From Cyrtodaria siliqua (taxonomy: Eukaryota; Mollusca; Bivalvia; Adapedonta; Hiatellidae), in contig JAWPHD010001147.1 in assembly GCA_037043455.1 (NCBI GenBank), forward strand, positions 1 through 64,000: 64,000 nucleotides of DNA, in the 5' to 3' direction. How positions within the stretch are numbered: position 1 is the stretch's first letter; each line of letters opens with the position of its first letter. This document shows positions 56,350-64,000 of the stretch, one piece after another. A program made the translations under genes and the position numbers. The notes beneath the pieces were generated by a model that ran no database searches, was not told where the DNA came from, and saw only the letters and a list, made by a program, of their open reading frames with translations.

Positions 56350-57319
56350 CTATTCACTCAGAATCAGAATCAGAATCATACTTATCAAAAAATTCCGGAT
56401 ATTGTCTTTGCATTTGCTGTTTGTTGGTAGTGAAATTAAGTATCCATAAAAGTCGTCAGGAATGATCCCTTTTTCGCAAAGATTTACCAAGTCTTTCTTT
56501 TTTTGGGTAGACACGGGAAGCCGTGAAGTAAAACACATATCCATGTCAGATTCATCTGCTGGCCACGTGTTTATTTGCATGAAATTACCAGCTTCGAATG
56601 TTAAAACAGTCTTAGGATGCTATTTCTCCACTCTGATCCAGCGCACATTCAGCCCGTTAACCTTTGTTCCAGTAATAGATGTTTGAAGATTTAGATTGAG
56701 ATTCTTCACAAATGACTTGAAGTCAAGAAGTTCAACGTGGTCGTATCTCATAGTGACTGTGAGATATGGGTTGGTTTTCCTCGACATACATATTACAGTA
56801 CTCCACTGTGAAGGCACATACACAGATGTCCTTTTCTTTGACTGTTCTATGGGTGAATAAACAGAATCATATTCCATTTGGCTGTGACCCGACTGTAAAA
56901 CCTTTTGGTTGATGGCCTTCAACTGTGGTACTTCGGTAATGTTGTACACATATGTGGAGGGTGCTTTATGGTCTCTCATGTCTTTCCCTTGAAATGTCCC
57001 ATGCTTTTTTCTGTCCTATGTCAAGTGTTTTACGAAAGAACTGAGAACAGACCCATTCATGTTTCTCTCCAAAAACAAGGTGATACTGAAGTGACTTTTG
57101 TTTTCTCCCAGTTGATTTACGGCATGATGTGTTGTAACAACATCACAAACGAAAGCATCGTTGTCGTTCAAAGTTTGGAAGGGCGTAGTACATATCAAAT
57201 ATTTCTTGTCGTTCAGGTTCAGGTTCACTCAATTTAGGACTGCATTTAAATCTACAACGGTCACAGTTCTGAGGTTTCACACGTTTCCCTTCCACAGTTA
57301 TCCCTGTCTGGGATATATA
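56350..57319 (-). pseudogene. Transposase-like protein, C-terminal part, internally deleted
   Basis: In order: GITVEGKRVKPQNC, a cysteine cluster CDRCRFKCSPKLSE, ERQEIFDMYYALPNFERQ, and after a frame change YHLVFGEKHEWVCSQFF and RKTLDIGQKKAWDI. The next part, STYVYNITEVPQLKAIN, leads to SGHSQMEYDSVYSPIEQ, which matches the conserved histidine-and-acid motif near the end of this animal transposon protein family. The tail has VYVPSQWSTV, ELLDFKSFVKN and TKVNGLNVRWIRVEK. Several hundred residues normally lying between the FF..TL segment and the GH...E motif are absent, so the catalytic core is deleted. A last frame (56350-56580, KKKDLVNLCEKG) resembles the extreme C terminus. I recognise the family by motif but cannot give a firm name. 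Confidence 0.6.
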
Positions 57320-58440
57320 TTATTTACCTTCACATCTACTTTTCTTACGAACATTTGCTTCCCATGCACTTTCATTTCTTTTGCTTTTTCTGCTTGAAAA
57401 CTTTTTAGGAGGGCTCTCGTAGTCGGCTCGCTTGTGTGGTGTAACCGGTATTTCATTTGTATTTTCTGATCTTTCAACATTGTTTCCAGTCATATTTTTG
57501 ATGGGTGTTGTATGTACAGGATTTGGTTCCTCGTTCATTTTTGACTTTTCAGATGGCTGAACTGTAGCTGATTTAGTTGCATCATAGTGTTCTTCTTGTC
57601 TTATAGACAGGTAGGCTATTTCAATGAGCTTATATGAACTGTTTTCAATCCATTCAGATGGTTTAATGTTAATGATTGGTGTTGCAAGGGAACTAGAGTA
57701 TATTCGAAGGATGTTGTTATATTTATCAGCAATATCTAATGGTAAACAGCCTGCAATGCTTGCATTCCAGTGACCACTTCTTCTCATATCAAAACTTCGT
57801 TTATAAATTCATCACTTTTATTTCTTTCCTCCGTGTCAAATGTAACAAAAAGTGAGTAGCGGTTTTATTTTGTAACATGTAATCACAAATCGAATGTCTA
57901 AACGTATCAATTTCCGTCAAAGCATGCTCCTGTACACTTCTCGCAACAGCAGCAAAGAAACAATTTCCATCTGAAGCAACATCTATGCGTTTCCTTTCAG
58001 TACACGCAAGAAGTTGGTCTAAGCGAGCTTCTTGTAGATTCCTGGTGTGAGCCTTAAGTGATTGTAATTTTCTACTTAAAATCATAGCTTTTTCTACGTC
58101 AGTTAATTCGCTCTCGATCTGTTTTCTTTTCCTCCCTTCTTTCAATACTTTAATTGATTTCTTAAGGTTTTCCAGTAACACACTCCCTTTTGACTGTCTT
58201 GGCCTTTGCTTCAACTTGGATAACTTACACACTGTTGTTTTTTTCTTCCAGGCTTTGTTACGCACACCTTTGCCGTATTTTCTTTTCTTTTCTTTTGCAA
58301 TAATTCACCTGCCTCAGAATCAGTAGAATAAACATTGTCTTTATCTGGGTTATACGATAGATCCTGATTACTGTCATCAGAAAAGCCACTTTCTTCTTCA
58401 ATCAGTTTTCTCTTTACTGGTTGCTTTGTTTGTCATTTCA
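57320..58440 (-). pseudogene. OTU-type cysteine protease domain fused to the N terminus of a transposase-like protein
   Basis: From about 58440 the minus strand encodes an acidic N terminus (EEESGFSDDSNQDLS, then STDSEAGE), a lysine-rich helix region (LENLKKSIKVLKEGRKRKQ), and SDGNCFFAAVARSV with the OTU catalytic Asp and Cys (Cys codon at 57960). HWNASIAGCLPLDIADKYNN and IRQEEHYDATKSA follow, the latter with the expected catalytic His (codon at 57587). In the same frame as the His, with no stop, comes a linker, then SPPKKFSSRKSKRNESAWEA and VRKKSRCEGK, which matches the start of the transposase-like family. Frame changes occur near 58245, 57850 and 57800, the first two at A or T homopolymers, so some could be assembly errors. 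OTU domains cleave ubiquitin chains; activity here is unproven. Confidence 0.7.
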
Positions 58441-58831
58441 ATGTTTTCGCACGTAAATCACTGAATTAATGTTTAATTAACAACATGCAGGTTTGGTAAA
58501 ACTACTTGGAATAAAAACGGCCTATATACCAAATAGTTCCTTTTACCTCAATATATATGAAAATCGTTGAAAATTGTTTGGAATAACAAGGGCCTATTTG
58601 ACAAATGGGTCCTTTTACCACAAAACTACATACAAATACATCCTTTTACCGCTAACTTATTTATGTAAAGGTAGATATGACCATTGTATTCTGACTCATA
58701 TCTGTTAATATGACAGGAGTACAGGTTAGATAATTTTACAGGAGAAGCACATGATTAAATGAGACTGAAATATGCAAAAATATCAATTTTGGTCAAAAAG
58801 TTAGATAGGCCCTTTTAATCCTAAGGTGGCG

Positions 58832-60200
58832 AGTCATAATGGTTAGTTAGTAAGTTTACCATATGTATTCGTGTGCATACGGGTACATACATGTACATGT
58901 AACCTTTAGTAGGTCGAGCTTTGCCCGTATGTTTTGTTATCGGTTGTCAAATTTAAACTAACCTTCAGTAAACCAATGTTTATATCTCTGTTTACAACAA
59001 AGAAAAACACAATCGTGAAAACGTAAAAGCCACATCTTCAGTCAATAGAAAAACCACATGACTGTTTAGTATCTTAACCTGCATCTATCAAGAACGCACA
59101 ATATTGACAGAAATAGTGTCTTCAAAGTCCTATCTAGGGACACGGGAACCAGAAATGTACCTTACAAAAGCAATGTTCATACCGTACAATCCTTTCGCAC
59201 ACTAGTCCATGCATATTTCATGTACATTTCAATATAAGGAATAACATGAGATAAAGGTCATTGAGGTAAATCTTGGAGGGGCGTAGAATGACAGTCCTTT
59301 ACTACTGGGAGTAACATGGAAAAAGAATCCTTACAATTTAAAAAAAAATCAATAACAATCCGAGCGGGGAGTGCGATAACAGTGGGAAATTACCACATTT
59401 GTTATGTTTTGGTGGTGGAGGGGGGGGGGGGGGTAGTGCTGGGGGAGGGGCGAAATGGGGCAGAATTTTGCAGAATATTTTGGATAAAAAGACACTGACC
59501 TCCTCCCAGTCCCTCCATATACACTTGATTGTACATGAATATTGCTAGACTTCTATATAAAAATGCATAGAGATCATCTCTATATGTATTTTTATAATAT
59601 GAAATAGGTTAAACCTATTGAGCGAGCACAGTCTGATTATGTGTGCTATATGTACGTATGTAACCAGGTACTGGGCTACCTGTTAGATATCTGAACCATG
59701 ACATCAGAGTGTAGATCTAGATATATACGTATATTAATAAAGTCCTGGTGACATATTCACCTGATCCCCGAATAGCCAAAGAGACAGAGAATCGCGTGGT
59801 ACGAAAATCTGAGTTTATCTAGTTCAGACTGAATCGCCAAATGTCACAGGGCTATAATAATGTGCAGCAGAACCGGGCCGTAAGGTTCCAACCGATGCGT
59901 TATCAATGGTGTATGACATCACAAATTAAGCAATTGTCGGAAAAGATTGATATGAGGTTGAGGTTTAAGCTATTTTTCGAATCATGTTTTCAAATTGTTA
60001 AATTGTACATACATTTATTTATAGTTGTTGTCTATAGACTAAAATCATATATCAACGTACAGGATATTCAATAGTTAAAACACAGTTTACTAATTGCGTA
60101 ACAATAATCACTAGTGTTCTTACAAAACTAATTAACTAAATCTACAACATCCTTCCTTGCCGTGTCCATGTATGTCTGTTAACGACGCATGCATCATCCG
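58832..60200. other. AT-rich spacer with a poly-G tract
   Basis: A G-rich segment at 59411-59460 includes an uninterrupted run of about 17 G. Small frames show no domain. A hairpin-like AGAGATCATCTCTATATG lies near 59569-59590. Confidence 0.5.
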
Positions 60201-60420
60201 TCTATAATTCCATATCAAAAGGAGCCTGTACGCCTTCCTCCTTCATTCATAAGTGAGTTGAGTGTGGTGAATCTAAATACGGCGGGCTGTTAGCCTCACA
60301 ACATCGCCGATTCAGTTCTATATCCACGGACTCCACGGACTCCACGGACTAATCGGGTGTTCCGGGACATCGACTACACGAACTTACTGACACGGCACTT
60401 CAACGACCGACTCCAAGCCT
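60201..60420 (+). other. Possible non-coding first exon (speculative)
   Basis: This stretch is richer in GC than its surroundings, contains three direct copies of TCCACGGAC (60322-60350) and ends at CCAAGCCT|GTAAGT, a strong splice-donor match (GT at 60421). No long frame crosses it. A 5' UTR exon of a gene lying to the right outside the window would fit, but nothing proves transcription. Confidence 0.3.
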
Positions 60421-60573
60421 GTAAGTTATATTTAGTATTATCACCATGATATTTATTGCATATTATATTCTATGTGTTGACCACTCGGTTTACCACAAAA
60501 TGATAAATGCTTTATTGTTCACAGCTTCTAACATTAGCAAAAACAAATAGTATTTCTTTCTTATGTGATAAGG

Positions 60574-60771
60574 ATGCATTATAACACTTTACAGGTTATT
60601 TGTGTCATTATTAATGCATTATAACACTTAACATGTTATTTGTGTCATTATTAATGCATTATAACACTTTACATGTTATTTGTGTCATTATAAATGCATT
60701 ATAACACTTTACATGTTATTTCTGTCATTATTAATGCATTATAACACTTAACATGTTATTTGTGTCATTAT
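60574..60771 (+). repeat. 40-bp tandem repeat, about 5 copies
   Basis: Units start near 60576, 60616, 60656, 60696 and 60736 with GCATTATAACACTT, then ACA(T/G)GTTATTTGTGTCATTA. Copies are almost identical. Confidence 0.92.
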
Positions 60772-61495
60772 AATTGTTGAGAAAGTTTTGATTTCCAATT
60801 TGATATATCTTAGGCATAATACTGTATTTTAAATGCACATTGAACTGAACGGAAAAGAAAGAACTATTATTCGGCCTGCATTTGTATATTTATTACGCTA
60901 CTGTAACATGATAAATATATTTTCCACACTGGAAGTTATTTAATAAATACAGATTTCAAGTCTCTGGATCTCAAATTTCAATTAAACTGAACAGTGATAG
61001 TCATACACATTCAAACTGGATGCAATTACCTTAACAATCAAGTATGTGCCATGTGCAACTTGCCATCATGCGTATCTAGGTACAGGCTGTCTTTGTCTTT
61101 GTTCCAGAATTTTGACATTGTGTATGGTGTCTTATGTCTGACTTTGTTTTGAAGGACGTTTTGTTAATGAAAAAGTTAGTGAATATCATGTCACCGGTCA
61201 ATATTAAATCAATGAAAGTTTCGCGACTGTCCTGTCACCCACCACCAAATAATTTGTGGTATAACATAACTTGCCAATCACATTTAGTATTCATGCTGGT
61301 CCCCTTTTCTGCAAAATGTTTTCAAAATCTAAAATTGCCCAAATTTATCGCTCTAGACGAACACAAACTACATACGTAATACACACATAATAATTGTGTA
61401 AATGTTTCTACAAGTGTTGAAGAATGGTTTGATGCAGAAGGTTAAATATCAGTGATATGGCATTGCCACGGATGCAGGATACATTTTATCCGGGT
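60772..61495. other. AT-rich spacer, no gene recognised
   Basis: No repeat or coding structure stands out. Confidence 0.45.
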
Positions 61496-62260
61496 TTCAA
61501 TTATTATCCCTCACCGAAGGCGGAGGGATATTAATTTGGCGTTGTCAGTCCATCCGTCCGGAGCCATATCTTCAAAACGGCATGTTGCATTTTCATTATA
61601 CTTGGCAATAATGTTTATTCTGATAGTGGGATGAGACGTGGTTATTTGTTTCCAGAATAGCCCTGTAACGCCGGAATTGTTGCCCTTTAATTGATAAAAA
61701 ATACTTAATTGTGTCCGTCCTTAGTCATATCTTGATAACCGCTTGTTTGATTTTCATTAAACCTGATTATAATGTTTATCCCTATAGTGGGATATGGCCC
61801 GGCTATTTTTTTCTAGAATCGCCCCAGTAATGCCGAAGTTATTGCCCTTTAATTGATAAAAAAATGCTTAATTCTGTCTGTCCACAGCCATATCTTGATA
61901 ATCGCTTGTTTGATTTTCATTTAACTTGATTGTAATATTTATCCCAATAGTGGGATGTGACGCGGATATGTTTTTTCCAGAATCGCCCAAGTAACGCCGG
62001 AGTTATTGCCCTTTAATTGATAAAAAATGCTTAATTCTGTCTGTCCACAGCCATATCTTGATAACCGCTTCTTTGATTTTCAGTAAACTTCATGAACAGA
62101 CTCAATAAAACCGAGTCTGCTGCTTTATTCTCTTAATTGTTTTTGTTGCTCCCAAAGGATCACCTTTATCAGTATTTATTGATTATAATATTTATCCCAA
62201 TAATGGGATATGACGCGGCAAATTTAGAGTTATTGCCCTTAACTTGATAAATGTCTCCTT
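61496..62260 (+). repeat. ~163-bp tandem repeat, about four copies, one interrupted
   Basis: Units share GTCYGTCCNNAGYCATATCTTGATA, TTTGATTTTCATTAAAC, AATAGTGGGATRTGACGCGG, CCAGAATCGCCC and GTAACGCCGGAGTTATTGCC (each given as separate pieces). The last unit is split by the 90-bp hairpin module at 62091-62180; the unit continues cleanly on both sides. Confidence 0.82.
62091..62180 (+). repeat. Dispersed hairpin repeat, short copy inside a tandem unit
   Basis: A 90-bp module from CATGAACAGACTC to TCAGTATTTATT sits between TAAACTT and GATTATAATATTT of the surrounding tandem unit, which is uninterrupted in neighbouring units. This defines the module exactly. No target duplication is obvious. Confidence 0.85.
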
Positions 62261-63237
62261 GAATTATATTCAGGTCGTGGGTTCAAATCTTACTGGAGGC
62301 ATTTTTCTTTTCTTTTCTTTTGTGTTAATTATTTTCTTTAATTTCATAAGAAACCTTGGTTTATGGGTTCAGTTTTATTTAATTTGGAGCTTAGGGGCCA
62401 TTTTTGGATCAGTTTTACATAAAGTTATAGAGAAAGAACTTCAAAAATCTTCTCTGAAACTACAAGAGATAAAGTTTAATTTTTTTTATCAGCTTATGGA
62501 TTCTCTACCAATTGTTTTCAAAGGTTGACCCCGGGGTCAAATTTGGCCCCTTCCCAGGGTCACAGTTTTACATATATACACCTAATACAGGGAAACACTT
62601 TAAAAAATCTTCTCTGAAACGACACGAGCCAACAGTTCAATATTTTATATTTACACTCAGCTTCGTGTTTTGAATGGTGGTCCTCGGGTCATATTTGGCC
62701 CCAACCAGGGGTCACATTTTTTACATAGACTTATATAGGGAAAAACTAAAACAATCTTCTTCTCTGAAACGACAAGAGCCAACAGTTTAATATTTTGTAT
62801 TGACACTCAGCTCTACCAAGTTTGTTCAAATGGTGACTCTGTGGTCAAATTTGGCACCGCCGCTGGGTCACTTGTCAAACTTGGTTTGAGTGTTTATATT
62901 AACAAAAGTTTGATTTGTTTTAAAGCTTGCTAAACTTGGTAATTGAAGACATTTGATAAAAAACTAGCTTTATACTGCCATATCTGACACATAATCCTTC
63001 GACCCTGTTCCCCCCTCCCACACCCCCACCCGACCCCCTACCCACCCATCATGGACACCTGCTATAGCCAGTAGAGCGATACATTATTTAGATATGGAAA
63101 CCCACTGAAATAACAAAATGATATGATAGTAGCCGAAGTAATGAGATGAAGTAATCAGATTGATAAATATCACATGGTAAGGTAATTGAAAAATAACCAT
63201 TGATATACAATTCTACATTTCTTGTATATTATATTTA
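62261..63237. other. Spacer with SINE remnant and diverged repeats
   Basis: GTCGTGGGTTCAAATCTTACTGGAGG at about 62274-62300 (given as a span, not a gene) looks like a B-box and SINE remnant. Phrases TTCTCTGAAACGACA-GAGCCAACAGTT and GGTCACA recur near 62610, 62690 and 62760, an old tandem repeat of about 145 bp. Confidence 0.5.
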
Positions 63238-63407
63238 AGAAATAGAACATCGTTTACTGTGAATTATCGTTTAATATATCACGGTTTGGAGTTCAATTGT
63301 AAACAATAATTTCACGAGCCCGAAGGGCGAGTGAAATTATTGTTTACAATTGAACGACAAACCGTGATATATTATAGATAATTCACCGTAAACGATGTTC
63401 TATTTCT
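63238..63407. mobile_element. Hairpin MITE with ~76-bp arms
   Basis: The left arm (63239-63314) and the right arm (63331-63407) are near-perfect complements over about 76 bp, from AGAAATAGAACATCGTTTAC to AACAATAATTTCAC. The loop GAGCCCGAAGGGCGA is itself a small hairpin. There is no coding capacity. The high arm identity suggests a young or conserved insertion. Confidence 0.85.
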
Positions 63408-64000
63408 ATTCTAATACCCATAAAATGTGAAAATAACGCACACATCTGAAATCTTTCGCATTGCTTTGCTTGCTCTCTCCTAACGTTGCATACGTTACAA
63501 TGCGGAATGCGCAATGCGCAATGCATATTCTCCTAACGTTGCAAAAATTACAGTGATATATCGTTCAATATAACGAGATATTTTAAGCTAGGCTATATAG
63601 TGCGGGTGTGTTAGAATTATTAGTATATTATACACACCTGCTTATATTACATACAGTCCAGCCCTCAAGTCCCAATATAAAAGTCAATGCTACATCTTTT
63701 TTTCAAACCTACTATGGTGATGAATTTCAGAAATACCTATATCTAATAGATATTCGAATTTATAAAGGGTCAAGGTCATGATTTATACTAATTAAAAAAA
63801 ATCTGAACACATTTCTTCCACTTGAGGATAATACATCATTCGGCGAGCAGTATCAATTCATCGAATTTGCTTGTTTTGATTAGACACATTTGGGATGCAG
63901 AATATCAGCATTTGAAACGCTTGACAGAGTTATGCAGGGTAAGGGATACTGTTAAGGAAATATCATGGGATCAGGGGTTTACATATCGTCTCATAATGCA
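63408..64000. other. AT-rich spacer, no gene recognised
   Basis: A direct repeat TCTCCTAACGTTGCA is found near 63476 and 63530, with GCGGAATGCGCAATGCGCAA between. Nothing else is recognised. Confidence 0.45.

Larger units (their letters stand above)
55839..58831 (-). mobile_element. ~3-kb TIR DNA transposon carrying an OTU domain
   Basis: The termini are inverted repeats: CGCCAACTTAGAATTAAAAGG at 55839 allowing small changes, and its complement ending CTAAGGTGGCG at 58831. Just inside both ends are repeated subterminal motifs of the type GGTCCTATTTGGCAAATAGG (about 56040-56200 and 58510-58650). The coding region lies on the minus strand between these. No convincing target duplication was found. 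The element is broken by frameshifts and seems to have lost the middle of its transposase. Confidence 0.72.

Noticed and set aside
59411..59460. Regulatory G-quadruplex or promoter
   Set aside because: The G-rich runs here and at 29978-30014 and 52383-52410 can form quadruplexes in principle, but no gene or promoter element is near enough to support a role.

Overview
The window looks like gene-poor, repeat-dense DNA from a bivalve mollusc, probably a heterodont clam. The evidence is intron- and UTR-like AT-rich DNA, non-LTR and Penelope-like reverse transcriptases of types common in clams, tRNA-derived SINEs with a shared central core, a KIAA1958/Crypton-type pseudogene, a mariner relic and long minisatellites. 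No prokaryotic features are visible. The organism call is inferred from sequence character and was not searched.

Layout: 0.6-4.5 kb holds a small TIR element and a decayed Crypton-type recombinase gene. 4.5-18.6 kb is one huge ~70-bp minisatellite with a 2.54-kb higher-order repeat that carries two copies of a TA-target TIR element. 18.6-20.9 kb is anonymous DNA with microsatellites and dispersed repeats. 20.9-27.3 kb is a retroelement cluster: a minus-strand Naiad-type Penelope-like element (GIY-YIG endonuclease before the RT) split by a 5'-truncated LINE with a clear 9-bp target duplication, followed by a second LINE on the plus strand. 27.3-40 kb holds SINEs, dispersed repeats and an 827-bp foldback element with an 8-bp target duplication. 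40.1-41.4 kb is a dead mariner. 42.6-43.7 kb is a C2H2 zinc-finger gene whose fingers run straight into a 5.6-kb 38-bp minisatellite (43.7-49.3 kb). 50.25-51.41 kb is a foldback element built almost entirely of ~20-bp interrupted palindromes. 53-54.6 kb holds hairpin elements. 55.84-58.83 kb is a ~3-kb TIR DNA transposon whose minus-strand coding region joins an OTU-type cysteine protease domain to a transposase-like protein. 58.8-64 kb is AT-rich DNA with short tandem repeats, one possible 5' exon and a perfect-looking hairpin MITE.

Nearly all recognisable coding sequence belongs to mobile elements and most is broken. The zinc-finger gene (8 intact fingers, start codon with an upstream in-frame stop) is the only candidate host gene. 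The most interesting points are the in-frame TGA codons at expected cysteine positions in the Naiad, the OTU-transposase transposon, the palindrome-array foldback element, and a dispersed repeat whose hairpins show compensatory base changes between copies.
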